Assembly: GCA_947488155.1 (NCBI GenBank)
Contig: CANKYK010000001.1
Span: 1-64,000 of the forward strand
Length of the DNA: 64,000 bases
Direction of reading: 5' to 3'
Origin: an uncultured Erythrobacter sp.
Lineage (GTDB): Bacteria > Pseudomonadota > Alphaproteobacteria > Sphingomonadales > Sphingomonadaceae
Part shown: positions 18,865-28,253 of the stretch, piece by piece
Numbering within the stretch: position 1 is the first letter of the stretch
Layout of the letters: each line of letters opens with the position of its first letter
Position numbers and translations under genes: made by a program
The notes under the pieces: generated by a model
What the model saw: only the letters and a program-made list of their open reading frames with translations
The model's database searches: none
Told to the model about the DNA's origin: nothing

Positions 18865-19791
18865 ATGGCTATCTATCGTTTTTTGACTGGAATCGGCGTT
18901 GCGGCGCTGCTTGGCGCAAGCTCTTTCGCGAGTGCGCGGACGCTGGATCCTTCCGTTCCCGAAGACGCTGTCGAAATCTCTAAGAGACTGCAATGCGGCG
19001 TGTCAGCGGATGAGCCAGCCGTCTATCATTGGTCCGGTAACATCTACGGACGCTCGCCTGGCATTCGCGATAAGCTCTTGTTCAAAGGCGAAGGAATGAA
19101 CATCCGGCGCTGTGTTGAGGTGGTGGATGCCGAGCGCGGCACCGGCTGGCGCCTTATCAGCCGAGAGATCATGTTGATGCTAGATCCTCAGACCGGCGAA
19201 ATCGTCGATAAATGGGATAATCCGTACACGGGTAAGACGGTCACCGTGATGCAAATCCACAATGATCCAGTGAATAGCCGCAGTCCCACTTTCCCGCGCG
19301 GAACAGATGGCACGCCGTACACCATCAGTACACTACGTGAAGCGGGGCCCTATGTTTTCATGCCGTTCGAAGTTCCGCTTTTCTACACCAATCCGCTGGC
19401 TGGCGATTATCAAGAATATGTTGGTGGCAAATATCATGCGATGGAAATTTTCGACTTCGCCGCGCTGAAAGATGAATTGTTCGATTCTACCGAACCCACT
19501 GCCTATCCAATGATCAGCTGGGTGCGTATTTCCGGTTGGGCGCCCTGGATGGAAATGGGCGGACGACCCGGCCAGATGGTGTTCAACGCGATGGGCCGAA
19601 AACTGCCTGGTGGGTTTGAAGAATTGCCCGACGTGCTCAAAAATGAAATCAGAAAAAACTATCCGATCTACGAAAATGCACCGCCGAAAGATGACACCCG
19701 CCCTAACGAGACGACTTGGACCAAATTCAAACTGCTGACCGACCAAGCACGCGAGGCAGGCGGAGACACCCAACCCGCTGGCGGGCATTAA
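18865..19791 (+). CDS. DUF1838 family exported protein
   Basis: After an N-terminal signal peptide (about residues 1-28, ending FASA) the 308-residue product carries the DUF1838 hallmark RISGWAPWMEMGGRPGQM near 227-244. A YEN/W-rich body surrounds it. The start ATG at 18865 has GGGAGAACGG upstream; a much longer in-frame opening crosses the promoter and is rejected. The biochemical role of the family is not established. It is co-transcribed with a Tat-exported amine oxidase 5 bases downstream, suggesting that both act in the periplasm. Confidence 0.85.
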   Translation: MAIYRFLTGIGVAALLGASSFASARTLDPSVPEDAVEISKRLQCGVSADEPAVYHWSGNIYGRSPGIRDKLLFKGEGMNIRRCVEVVDAERGTGWRLISREIMLMLDPQTGEIVDKWDNPYTGKTVTVMQIHNDPVNSRSPTFPRGTDGTPYTISTLREAGPYVFMPFEVPLFYTNPLAGDYQEYVGGKYHAMEIFDFAALKDELFDSTEPTAYPMISWVRISGWAPWMEMGGRPGQMVFNAMGRKLPGGFEELPDVLKNEIRKNYPIYENAPPKDDTRPNETTWTKFKLLTDQAREAGGDTQPAGGH

Positions 19792-19796
19792 GTTCA

Positions 19797-21203
19797 ATGC
19801 AAGCTGATCGTCGCAGTTTTCTGAAAGGGAGCTCTGCGGCGATTATTGCGGGGGCTGCCCCGCGTGCCGCCTGGGCAACGACCCAAGCCGATGTCGCGAT
19901 CATCGGTGCTGGCCTTGCCGGACTTAACGCAGCGCGCATTCTAGAGCGTGCTGGTGCCCGTGTTATCGTAGTTGAAGCAGAAAACCGAATTGGCGGCAGG
20001 CTTCATACGCTCGACGATCTGCCCGGTGCGCCTGATGCGGGCGGCATACAGGTCGGTGCGGGCTATACTCGTTTGCATGCAATCGCAGACGAATTGGGTG
20101 TGGCGCGCCAGACCGGCACCGGGGCAGGCGTAGGCCGCGGCCAGATACCGGGTAACCTGTATCACGTGAACGGGATATCCACGCCAAGCAGCGGTTGGAA
20201 CGAAAGCTCAGCCAACACACTGAATGCGGACAAGAGAGCAAGCGAGCCCGCAACGCTCTTACGCACCTATTTCGGGAAACTTCCTCAACTCAGCGCTCCC
20301 GCCGATTGGCTAAACGCGCAAGCGGATCAAGACATATCTATACGACAGATGCTGCTGCAAGCAGGCGCGAGCGCAGAAGAGCTGCGTTTGATAGAAACCA
20401 ACCTCAACGGCAACTCCCTCTCAGGAATGTCGCAGCTTCATTTGGCGCGGACGCTGGCAATCTTTCACGCAGGCGCAGGAGCGGTTTCGACAATTGTTGG
20501 TGGCGCCCAACGTCTGCCTGAAGCAATGGCCGCAAACCTTACCGAGCCAGTTCGGAAAAACACGCTCGTTTCGGCGATCGCAGAGGACAATGGCGGTGTT
20601 ACACTTCGCCTTTCCGATCACGCCATCCGCGTACGGTATTGTGTCTGCACAATCCCATTCTCGGCGCTCCGCCACATACCCGTCGCTAGTAACGTGACGC
20701 CGCCCCTGGCCCGAATGGTGGCCGATCTGCCCTATACGCGTGCCAGCTTCGCCTACATCAGCGCCCGCAGGCCTGCGTGGCGTGAGGACGGAATGCCGGA
20801 TACGCTTTGGACGGATGATCCGCTGATCGGAAGAGTTTTCGTATTGGGCGATGAACCCGCGATGCTAAAGCTCTGGACAACAGGCGCAGGTGCCGATCTG
20901 CTTGACCGCTTGGCGCCTGATGTCGCCGAAAAATTCATTGTCGAAAGACTTGAAAATATGCGCCCGTCGCTGCGTGGGCAGTTAGAGAATGTGCAGCCTT
21001 ATAGCTGGCAGAAATCGCCGCACGCGCGTGGAATCTATCATCATATTGGTACGGGTATGGCCGCTGACCTGGCCTCCGCGACGCGGTGGGTGGGCCACCG
21101 GCTGCACTTAGCAGGCGAACATCTAGCGCAAGCGACAAGCGGTATGGAGGGCGCGCTCGAAAGTGGGGAGCGCACGGCCCATCTGGTTGCAGCCCGCCTT
21201 TAG
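19797..21203 (+). CDS. Tat-exported flavin amine oxidase (FAD-dependent)
   Basis: The 468-residue protein opens with a twin-arginine signal, DRRSFLKG at residues 4-11, and a hydrophobic Ala-rich stretch. The FAD Rossmann motif IIGAGLAGLNAARILE follows near 35-50, then ENRIGGRLHT near 62-71, and the C-terminal FAD block LAGEHLAQATSGMEGALESG near 440-459. It would oxidise a C-N (or similar) bond in the periplasm with release of H2O2 or electron transfer. The AhpD-like protein of the same regulon could help with oxidant stress. Start ATG at 19797. Confidence 0.88.
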   Translation: MQADRRSFLKGSSAAIIAGAAPRAAWATTQADVAIIGAGLAGLNAARILERAGARVIVVEAENRIGGRLHTLDDLPGAPDAGGIQVGAGYTRLHAIADELGVARQTGTGAGVGRGQIPGNLYHVNGISTPSSGWNESSANTLNADKRASEPATLLRTYFGKLPQLSAPADWLNAQADQDISIRQMLLQAGASAEELRLIETNLNGNSLSGMSQLHLARTLAIFHAGAGAVSTIVGGAQRLPEAMAANLTEPVRKNTLVSAIAEDNGGVTLRLSDHAIRVRYCVCTIPFSALRHIPVASNVTPPLARMVADLPYTRASFAYISARRPAWREDGMPDTLWTDDPLIGRVFVLGDEPAMLKLWTTGAGADLLDRLAPDVAEKFIVERLENMRPSLRGQLENVQPYSWQKSPHARGIYHHIGTGMAADLASATRWVGHRLHLAGEHLAQATSGMEGALESGERTAHLVAARL

Positions 21204-21261
21204 AACTTTGTCCCTGGCACAGGTCTTAAAAACCGACTGTTTATTGACCCATCAAGGCAAA

Positions 21262-21286
21262 AGGGCTCAGCGACATGCTGAGCCCT
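21262..21286. terminator. Hairpin between convergent genes, probable bidirectional terminator
   Basis: The sequence forms a perfect 10-bp stem (AGGGCTCAGC with GCTGAGCCCT) closed by a 5-base loop. It lies 59 bases after the amine oxidase gene and downstream of the TonB receptor gene on the other strand. Read on the minus strand it is followed by a short T run. The rest of the 255-base gap holds no gene that I can see. Confidence 0.7.
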
Positions 21287-21458
21287 CCCCTAAATTTCCT
21301 TCAACCTTACCGCCTCAAAACGCGACCAGAATTGATAATGAACAGTCGCATCAATGCGGTGGCCATTGTCGGCTGTGGACCGATGAGGCGTGCTCACCAA
21401 CCGCTGGCTGCATCCTTATCGATAAGGTTTTGCCGTTTATGACAACACAAAGGCAGCG

Positions 21459-23957
21459 TTACCTGAACGTGTAATTCAACCGGATGCCGAACTGACGGCG
21501 ATCCCGCAAAATCACACGAGCACCCTCCCGGCCAAAGTTGAAGAAACCGCCTGGCAAGGTACGCGTGCCGAAGCTCGTATCAGCAAAGTTTTGTGCAGAA
21601 GTCGGGGCATCTTCATCCAAGAGATTGGTCACAAAGAACTCAATACCAAGGTTCTCGCCTCTCAAACCTGCACGAACATTGATATCCGTTGCTGGTTCGA
21701 CAGTCGCCACATTGGCATTGCTGATAAAGTACTCACCGGTGAAGAACAGATCACTTCTGATGAACCAGGTATCAAGCATGTCACCCAGCCCGTCAAAATT
21801 GTCTTCAAACAGCGTACCTAGTGACAGTGATATCGGAGGAAAGCGTGGTGCCTCCTGACCCGAAATATCGGCATCTGCGCCAAAGATATCGCCGAAATCC
21901 CCGCTGCCCGCGCCTTCTGGGAAGCTGGCAATTGTCGCATCAATATAGGCGAATGAACCCTTCACCGAGAATTGGTCGGTGATTTGGATAGCTGCATCCA
22001 ATTCTACGCCATAAATATCGGTCGTCGCCCCGTTGGAGATGAAGTTCACCGTCCGCTGAGGATTTGGAGCCATCGGAGTGGTATCGGTTACAACCTCGAT
22101 CGAGTTAAATATCTCGTCGCTGCGCCTCATATAAAACGCAGCGAGATTAACCGCGATCCGTCCATCAGCTGATTGTTGCTTCCAACCAAACTCGTAGTTC
22201 CGCAACTTCTCTTCGCCGAATACAACTGACGCATCCGGTGCAAGCGCAGCCAGCTCTGCAAGCTGCACATCATCCAGTTGGGCAATTTCCGCGTTGAAAC
22301 CACCTGGCAGGTTGCCCTCACTATAGGTCAAGTAAATGGTGGTCAGGCTCGACGGCTGATACCGCAATGTAGCGCGTGGCAGAAAGTTCGTGATGGTCGC
22401 TGGCGAAATAGGGTCTGTAAGCCCCAGATTGGCCTCGTCTTCAAATATCTCGTCTTCCTGATAACGACCTTCGAGTGTGATCGAAAACTGATCATTGATC
22501 TCATAATCGATCAAGCCAAAGACACCGATCGTCTCCGCACCAGAGACAAACGGGGTCTCGCGGAAAATGTCCCCAAAGAAGATTGGGAAAGAGAAGAAGT
22601 TCGCTGTGCCCCCCAATTCTTCAATGTCGATATCAACATAACTCGCGCCAGCGATAAGCGTGAGCCGATCCTCCAGGAAGCTCCCTTGGAACCGCCCTTC
22701 CAGTGTTAGATCGGTTGTTTCACGAGCCGAGAAACTAGTGAACGAAACATCCGGTGTGAGATCAAAGTCTGTATAAAACCCGAATTGCTCCTCGTTATAT
22801 CCCGCAAGGAAATTGAATTCGATGTTATCGCTCAATGCAATTGAGCCCTGCGCACTGAGGCGAATAGAATCGAGATTCAGGCCAAAATCGTCAACCGTCG
22901 TCGGATTGTATTTGAAGTCAAAGATTGCATCGCTCGGATCAGAGCGTGCATCATCCAAGAAGCCAAGAAACTGAGTAACCGCGTCCGGCCCGGAGTTTTG
23001 CCCAATTGCCGCCAATGGTGGCTGAGTGATTTGACCACGAAACACAGATTCAGTGCGCGAACCAAAGGCTGGCTGGCTGCTGTCGGTCAGATCCACCGAC
23101 CCATCAGGATTGATCAGGAAGCCGCCAAAATTGTGCTGTGCAGTACCGAAAAATGCCGCAGCCGCAGCCGGACCATCATCAATCTCCTGATAAGAACCGC
23201 GAAGTTTCAAGCGAAAGGCGGATGACGGTTCGATCAGCAGCGTTCCGTTGACTGACCATTGTTCCTGATCGCCCAGTCGCTGGCCCTCTACTGCCGCGTT
23301 GTCGAAATGACCGTCTTTGGTGTCGAAGCTACCGCCGACACGAAAACTCAGCCCATCAAGGATCGGCCCTTCGATGCCACCTGCAATCCGGTATTCATCG
23401 CGTGTGGCGAGGGTCAAGTCCAGATCCGCGCGGAATTCGTCGCTTGGGTCTTTCGTCACATAGTTGATTGCGCCCGCAAATGTATTGCGTCCGAACAGGC
23501 TCGATTGCGGTCCTTTAATCACCTCGACACGCTGAAGTTCGTTGACGCCAATGGTCTCAATACCGCCACTAAGATAAACGCCATCAAGGAACACGGTCGC
23601 TGTCTGCTGTAGCCGGTCTCCACTCAAAACAGAGATACCGCGGAACCGAGGCGTGCTATTGATACGCGCTGGACCGTTCACATTGTTACCGCTCGGTTCG
23701 ACAAAGGCACCGGGAGTTGCCTTGGTGATTTCGGTAATGTCGGTGAAGCCGCCTTGTTCAAGCTCTTCCTGGCCTAGGACAGACACCGCCAACGGCGCAT
23801 CGAGAAGTGTCTCTTCTTTCTTACGTGCGGTAACGATGATGACGTTGCCATCCGTAAAGCCTTCTTCACTCGCAACCACATCATTATCTTGTGCGAATGC
23901 CGCAACAGGCGTGATCATCGTCGCTGCCAAAAGAGCAGACTTCACCATGCGTTTCAT
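21459..23957 (-). CDS. TonB-dependent outer-membrane receptor
   Basis: The 832-residue protein has a signal peptide (ending VAAFAQD near residue 23) and the plug domain start VIIVTARKKEETLLDAPLAV near 40-59. A long run of beta-barrel strands follows, ending NYTFR. A ribosome site GGGAGAAA precedes ATG 23957. It imports a scarce or large substrate across the outer membrane. Two tandem operators lie 59-84 bases upstream, so it is part of the regulon and is the likely entry point for the pathway substrate. The ligand cannot be read from the sequence. Confidence 0.93.
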   Translation of the reverse strand: MKRMVKSALLAATMITPVAAFAQDNDVVASEEGFTDGNVIIVTARKKEETLLDAPLAVSVLGQEELEQGGFTDITEITKATPGAFVEPSGNNVNGPARINSTPRFRGISVLSGDRLQQTATVFLDGVYLSGGIETIGVNELQRVEVIKGPQSSLFGRNTFAGAINYVTKDPSDEFRADLDLTLATRDEYRIAGGIEGPILDGLSFRVGGSFDTKDGHFDNAAVEGQRLGDQEQWSVNGTLLIEPSSAFRLKLRGSYQEIDDGPAAAAAFFGTAQHNFGGFLINPDGSVDLTDSSQPAFGSRTESVFRGQITQPPLAAIGQNSGPDAVTQFLGFLDDARSDPSDAIFDFKYNPTTVDDFGLNLDSIRLSAQGSIALSDNIEFNFLAGYNEEQFGFYTDFDLTPDVSFTSFSARETTDLTLEGRFQGSFLEDRLTLIAGASYVDIDIEELGGTANFFSFPIFFGDIFRETPFVSGAETIGVFGLIDYEINDQFSITLEGRYQEDEIFEDEANLGLTDPISPATITNFLPRATLRYQPSSLTTIYLTYSEGNLPGGFNAEIAQLDDVQLAELAALAPDASVVFGEEKLRNYEFGWKQQSADGRIAVNLAAFYMRRSDEIFNSIEVVTDTTPMAPNPQRTVNFISNGATTDIYGVELDAAIQITDQFSVKGSFAYIDATIASFPEGAGSGDFGDIFGADADISGQEAPRFPPISLSLGTLFEDNFDGLGDMLDTWFIRSDLFFTGEYFISNANVATVEPATDINVRAGLRGENLGIEFFVTNLLDEDAPTSAQNFADTSFGTRTLPGGFFNFGREGARVILRDRRQFGIRLNYTFR

Positions 23958-24015
23958 TTACGTTTCTCCCTAAACAAGCAGGCCCAATCCCCTAGGCGCT
24001 ATACCAGGAGAATAT

Positions 24016-24027
24016 TTGTCCAGACAA
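24016..24027. promoter_or_regulatory. Operator 4, TTGTCCAGACAA
   Basis: One central base differs from the perfect core. It is the first of two copies 14 bases apart, upstream of the TonB receptor gene. Confidence 0.8.
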
Positions 24028-24029
24028 AT

Positions 24030-24041
24030 TTGTCCAGACAA
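24030..24041. promoter_or_regulatory. Operator 5, TTGTCCAGACAA, tandem with operator 4
   Basis: It is identical in core to operator 4 and centred 14 bases from it, so two dimers could not bind on the same face of the helix. It lies between the receptor gene and the end of the membrane-protein gene at 24090. Confidence 0.8.
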
Positions 24042-24089
24042 ATTTACCCATCGCCCTGATCGCGCAATCTGAGCCACCTTCCTGTTGCC

Positions 24090-24773
24090 TCAATGCAACG
24101 GTTTGACGTTCCCGAGAAAGGCCGTGACAAGAAGCAGCAGGTAAACAGCCCAGACCCAGACCCGCGTTTTGTTCATCGTTCTGAGCAACGGGATCTCCGT
24201 CGCATCGCTTGAACCTTCTTCAAGAACGGCGGTCAATTGCTTACCAACTGGCTTGAAGGTCACATCAATCATGATGGCGGCCACAAAAATGGCGCCAAAC
24301 AATAACGCTTTCCAACCCAGCCAGTCTGGCTGAAGCGGCGCATCTAGCAATAGGCTCTGCCCTCCAAGCCAAAGGTAGAAAGCGCCGATAACCCACCGAA
24401 GCCAACCCTCAACACGCCTATTGCGCACCGCTCGTGGGGTCTGATCATGCCAGTGAGAATCCCACACCAGCCAAAGCCAGAACAATCCCACTGCCCACGC
24501 ACCCCACAGAAGCAATGGTGGCACATCCCACCAATTCCCGGCGTCGACGACACTGAGTGACAGCGGCACCATCAACGCCCATGCGCTGCGCGGGGTCATA
24601 TCGACGAGCACCAATAGTTTGAGCAGCGCGACCCGTTGATCCAAAGAATATTCAGTCCGTTTGCGAAAATGCTGTCCAAGCAGGAAAACCCCGACATCGG
24701 CGCCAAGCCAGAGCACAAACAAAAGCAAATGCACGTATACGAGAACTGCGTAGGGCGTAATCGAAAGGTCCAC
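24090..24773 (-). CDS. Multi-pass membrane protein (CopD/DUF2269-like, copy 1)
   Basis: The 227-residue product has about six hydrophobic helices, starting with VYVHLLLFVLWLGADVGVF near residues 12-30 and ending in LLVTAFLGNVKPLH. His in the first helix, the LG(A/G)-GVF pattern and the ending LGxVKP are shared with the membrane protein at 43995-44687, so the two are paralogues. Such proteins may bind haem or act in electron transfer; this is a guess from the His-in-helix layout. The start is GTG 24773 with GGAG upstream. Operator 6 lies in its promoter region. Confidence 0.75.
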   Translation of the reverse strand: MDLSITPYAVLVYVHLLLFVLWLGADVGVFLLGQHFRKRTEYSLDQRVALLKLLVLVDMTPRSAWALMVPLSLSVVDAGNWWDVPPLLLWGAWAVGLFWLWLVWDSHWHDQTPRAVRNRRVEGWLRWVIGAFYLWLGGQSLLLDAPLQPDWLGWKALLFGAIFVAAIMIDVTFKPVGKQLTAVLEEGSSDATEIPLLRTMNKTRVWVWAVYLLLLVTAFLGNVKPLH

Positions 24774-24875
24774 TGGTTACTCCGCCTAATCCCAGCACAT
24801 GCCGGGAAGCACGCACGCACAAGAGATGGAAAATTCACCCATGCAAATAGTCGAAAGTTACTCAACAAACCAGAG

Positions 24876-24887
24876 TTGTCTGGACAA
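24876..24887. promoter_or_regulatory. Operator 6, TTGTCTGGACAA
   Basis: It has one mismatch in the dyad. It lies in the 246-base gap between the divergent membrane-protein gene (start 24773) and the nitrilase-fold gene (start 25020), so it could serve either or both. Nothing else is recognised in the gap. Confidence 0.72.
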
Positions 24888-25019
24888 GTTTTCCACCCCA
24901 TAAGCAAGCATGATTTCCAAAACTGCACGCAAATTCAATACATTAAGGCCTCCAAGGTTGCACTTGATCCGCGTGAGCTAAAGAATCCTGGTTCGCTTGA
25001 CCCAAATTTGGCGCTAGAG

Positions 25020-26087
25020 ATGGCCACCATGACAACACCTGCACCCTATGCCGCCGTAGCCATGCAATTGACCGCACGCGCGGTCGAGCCATTGAATGAT
25101 GATGCAGCACGCACAGCTATGCTGGCGCATATCAGCGAGATCGAAACACAGATCAGAACCTCTTCGATCTTTATTGCGCAATATGCCGGGGTTCCCGTCA
25201 AACTGGCGGTCCTGCCCGAATATCTTTTCACATCCTATCCAGGCCGGATTTCACTCCCGGATTTTGCGGCCAAGGCTGCGTGGGATGCCGGCGGTCCAGA
25301 ATATGAGGCGCTAGGCGGCGTCGCACAGCGACTAGGCATATTCATTTCGGGCAATGCCTATGAACGCGATGCGGCCTTTCCCGAATTCTATTTCCAAACC
25401 AGCTTCCTCGTCGCGCCAAACGGAGACACTGTGCTGCGTTACCGCCGCCTGTTGTCAATGTTTGCACCCAGCCCGCATGACGTATGGGACGCCTATCTGG
25501 ACCGCTATGGCATTGATGCAGTGTTTCCTGTTGCTGAGACAGAAATTGGCCGCATAGCGGCAATTGCGAGTGAAGAAATTCTCTATCCCGAAATCGCAAG
25601 AGTGCTGGCCATGCGCGGAGCAGAAGTGTTCGCGCATTCATCTTCAGAGATCGGATCGCCGCTCGCCACACCAAAGGATATTGCCAAACAAGCGCGCGCT
25701 TTTGAAAATATGGCCTATGTTGTTTCTGCCAATACGGCAGGGATTGCGGGCACTGGCTTACCGCTCGCCAGTGCAGACGGGAACAGCCGCGTGGTCGACT
25801 TCCGCGGCAAACTATTATCGCAAGCTGGCGACGGAGAGACATTCACGGCATTCGCGGCGATTGACCTTGCTGCTTTGCGTGCGGCTCGCCGTACGCCCGC
25901 CATGCTCAATTCGCTCGCCCGCCAGCGCCCTGGCCTATTCGCAGATGCCTATGCCGCCAGCGCAGAGGCATTTCATAGGGCCAACGGGATGATGGAGAGC
26001 GGCTCACCAGCGATCCCAGACCGCGATTACTTCAAGCGGGCGCAAGAGGAAGTAATCGAACGCCTTAGCAATGCAGGAGTGATCTAA
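25020..26087 (+). CDS. Carbon-nitrogen hydrolase (nitrilase) fold protein lacking the catalytic Cys and Lys
   Basis: The 355-residue protein follows the nitrilase superfamily pattern. The Glu of the E-K-C triad is present at about 67 in AVLPEYLF. The Lys position reads RYRRLL (Arg142/Arg143), and the nucleophile block reads IASEEILYPEIAR with Ser184 in the place of Cys. It is therefore either a pseudoenzyme or a hydrolase with altered chemistry. ATG 25020 is preferred over an ATG three codons later and over a long upstream extension that crosses operator 6. It shares one base with the next gene. Confidence 0.82.
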   Translation: MATMTTPAPYAAVAMQLTARAVEPLNDDAARTAMLAHISEIETQIRTSSIFIAQYAGVPVKLAVLPEYLFTSYPGRISLPDFAAKAAWDAGGPEYEALGGVAQRLGIFISGNAYERDAAFPEFYFQTSFLVAPNGDTVLRYRRLLSMFAPSPHDVWDAYLDRYGIDAVFPVAETEIGRIAAIASEEILYPEIARVLAMRGAEVFAHSSSEIGSPLATPKDIAKQARAFENMAYVVSANTAGIAGTGLPLASADGNSRVVDFRGKLLSQAGDGETFTAFAAIDLAALRAARRTPAMLNSLARQRPGLFADAYAASAEAFHRANGMMESGSPAIPDRDYFKRAQEEVIERLSNAGVI

Positions 26088-26809
26088 TGCAGCATCGCAA
26101 TGTCCGCGGGAAAATCCGCTATTCATCCGTCAAACCCGGCATGGAGGGGCAAGAACGCGGACGCGAGTGGTTCGCCTTCTCGCACCACGGCGATGGCTCT
26201 GTGATCATGCGTGCACAATGCGAGATCGAAGAACCGGATCCCACCGTATTGCGCGACATTACTTATCACATCGGTCCCGATGGTAAGCCACACAACTTGC
26301 TGGTGCATCTGACGCTGGGCGACGAGTTTCTCGGGTCAGGATGGATGCAATATGATCAACGAAGTGGTCAGATCATTTGCGAAAGTTCTGGTCCGTCAAT
26401 TGGGCGCAATTCGGAAACGCGCGAAGCAGGCGAATTCGATGCATTCGGCACGCATCCGATTGTTAGCGACGGGTTCACCACGCGTCTAATGGATGTCAGC
26501 AAGGGTCCGCACAAGCGCAAGTTTCGCTTCTTCCTACCCTCACCCGATCATCGCGGCGCGACTGCTCCGCAAATTGCCACGCTTGAGATGGCAATGGAAT
26601 ATGTCGGCGAAGAGCAAAAGAGCGTGGAGGCAGGGACATTCCAGTGCCACCATTTTCGCTATGTAGATGAAACCGATGACGGAATGGGCGGCACGCGGCA
26701 TCCGGATTACGATATGTGGGTAACAGCAGATGAGGATCACGTTCTCGTCTATGGATCGATCGACGGATATATGATGAACCGCTACGAGCTGGTCGAATTG
26801 GAGCGGTAG
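26087..26809 (+). CDS. Conserved-looking protein of unknown function (240 aa)
   Basis: I recognise no family. The sequence has no signal peptide, is rich in beta-forming segments with many aromatic residues, and carries HHFRYVDETDDG near residues 186-197 and DYDMWVTADEDHVLVYG near 206-222. This repeated-strand character recalls lipocalin-like or DUF3108-like beta barrels. It starts on the last base of the nitrilase-fold gene stop (TAATG), so the two are translationally coupled. It ends 16 bases from a convergent gene. Confidence 0.75.
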   Translation: MQHRNVRGKIRYSSVKPGMEGQERGREWFAFSHHGDGSVIMRAQCEIEEPDPTVLRDITYHIGPDGKPHNLLVHLTLGDEFLGSGWMQYDQRSGQIICESSGPSIGRNSETREAGEFDAFGTHPIVSDGFTTRLMDVSKGPHKRKFRFFLPSPDHRGATAPQIATLEMAMEYVGEEQKSVEAGTFQCHHFRYVDETDDGMGGTRHPDYDMWVTADEDHVLVYGSIDGYMMNRYELVELER

Positions 26810-26825
26810 TTTACTGCAAGATTGC

Positions 26826-28253
26826 TCAACTATTTTGCCCTTCCCGGTATGCGTCAATTGGTAGTGCTTCGCCGGTCTGGATAATTATGGCCCGGCGACG
26901 CAAAAATCGCAGCAGGCCTTCATCGCCCATCCTGCTTGGTCCCAATCCAGAGGCTTTGCGCGAATGGTTGGTCGCATCCGAGACCATGCTGGTTAGCGCC
27001 CCGTCTTGAAGGCTAATTGCGCCTGCCTCCAATTGCATGCCGATTTTGGCGGCTTCGGCTGTCGAGCCTGCGAGAACCGCCGCAGAGAGACCATAGTCGG
27101 TGTTGTTGGCCTGCACGACTGCCTGCTCAAGGTCGTCAAAGACAGTGACAGGCAGAACCGGTCCAAATGTCTCCTCCTGCATTACCGCCATATCCGATGA
27201 CACATCGGCCATGACCGTGGGGCGCAAATAAACGCCCCCGTCCAAGTTTTCTACCCGTCCGCCGGAAAGAACTCGGGCGCCCCGGGCAAGAGCATCGTCG
27301 ATCTGCTCCTGCACTTTTTGCCCTTGTGAGGGAAAAATGAAGGGACCGATATGGCCCTTCCTGGGATCGGGAAAAGTGATTGCGACCGCCTTCGCAGCGT
27401 CAGCTAGCGCAGCCAGAAATGGCTCGGCGATCTCTCGCGCCACAAAGATGCGTTCGATCGATTGACATGCCTGCCCCGTGGCCACAATCGAGCTGCGCAG
27501 CGCGATGCGCGCGGCCCATTCCGGGTCTGCATTGGCGGTGACGATCATTGGATCTTTCCCGCCCAATTCCAGATTGGCCGGGATCAATTGACGCGCGGCG
27601 GCCTCAGCCACCTTCTTCCCAGTCGCAGTGGACCCTGTGAAGCAGATATAGTCGACTTCTTCGATCAAGGCCTGGCCAACGTCCGCGCCGCCCATAACAT
27701 AAGCGAGCGGGAGCTCTGGCACCTGAGCGAGCACCTCCAGCATAGGCTCCACAAAACGCGGCGTGACCTCAGACGGTTTCACAAGCGCAGCGCAGCCAGC
27801 CATCAGAGCAGGTACTGCATCAATATGGCTCAAGACTATCGGGAAATTCCACGGCGCGATCGCTCCGAAAAGCGGAAAAGCAGTATAGTCCGCGCGGATT
27901 TCGAAGCCAGGCGAAGCAGACGGTTTCGCTTCGCGATCCAACCCGGCGATCAGTGCTGGCCCGCGCTCTGCCCAGCGGCGCAAGGATCGCGCCAGGCCAT
28001 CCACCTCAATCGCAGCGATCGCATGGCGTCCCGTGTCGATGGCAAGCGCCTCTGCCAGCTGCGGCGCCGCGGCTTCAACCGCATCTGCAAAGCGCAACAA
28101 AACCTGCGCGCGGTCTTCGGGGCCCAGCGCCTCCCATGCAGGTTGCGCAGCTCTCAACCGCGCCGCTTCGGCAGCAATGTCAGCCCGCGAGCTGACGACG
28201 AATTCGTAGTCCAATTCGCCGGTGCGGGGGTTGCGCGCGCTCATCACTGTCAT
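26826..28253 (-). CDS. NAD(P)-dependent aldehyde dehydrogenase
   Basis: A 475-residue enzyme with APWNFP near residue 130, FTGSTATGKKV near 204, the catalytic Glu in LELGGKDP near 228 and the catalytic Cys in GQACQS near 262. It oxidises an aldehyde or semialdehyde to an acid. The ATG at 28253 overlaps the upstream deacetylase stop (ATGA); the longer frame to 28451 is rejected. It is last in the four-gene minus-strand operon controlled from operator 7. Confidence 0.92.
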   Translation of the reverse strand: MTVMSARNPRTGELDYEFVVSSRADIAAEAARLRAAQPAWEALGPEDRAQVLLRFADAVEAAAPQLAEALAIDTGRHAIAAIEVDGLARSLRRWAERGPALIAGLDREAKPSASPGFEIRADYTAFPLFGAIAPWNFPIVLSHIDAVPALMAGCAALVKPSEVTPRFVEPMLEVLAQVPELPLAYVMGGADVGQALIEEVDYICFTGSTATGKKVAEAAARQLIPANLELGGKDPMIVTANADPEWAARIALRSSIVATGQACQSIERIFVAREIAEPFLAALADAAKAVAITFPDPRKGHIGPFIFPSQGQKVQEQIDDALARGARVLSGGRVENLDGGVYLRPTVMADVSSDMAVMQEETFGPVLPVTVFDDLEQAVVQANNTDYGLSAAVLAGSTAEAAKIGMQLEAGAISLQDGALTSMVSDATNHSRKASGLGPSRMGDEGLLRFLRRRAIIIQTGEALPIDAYREGQNS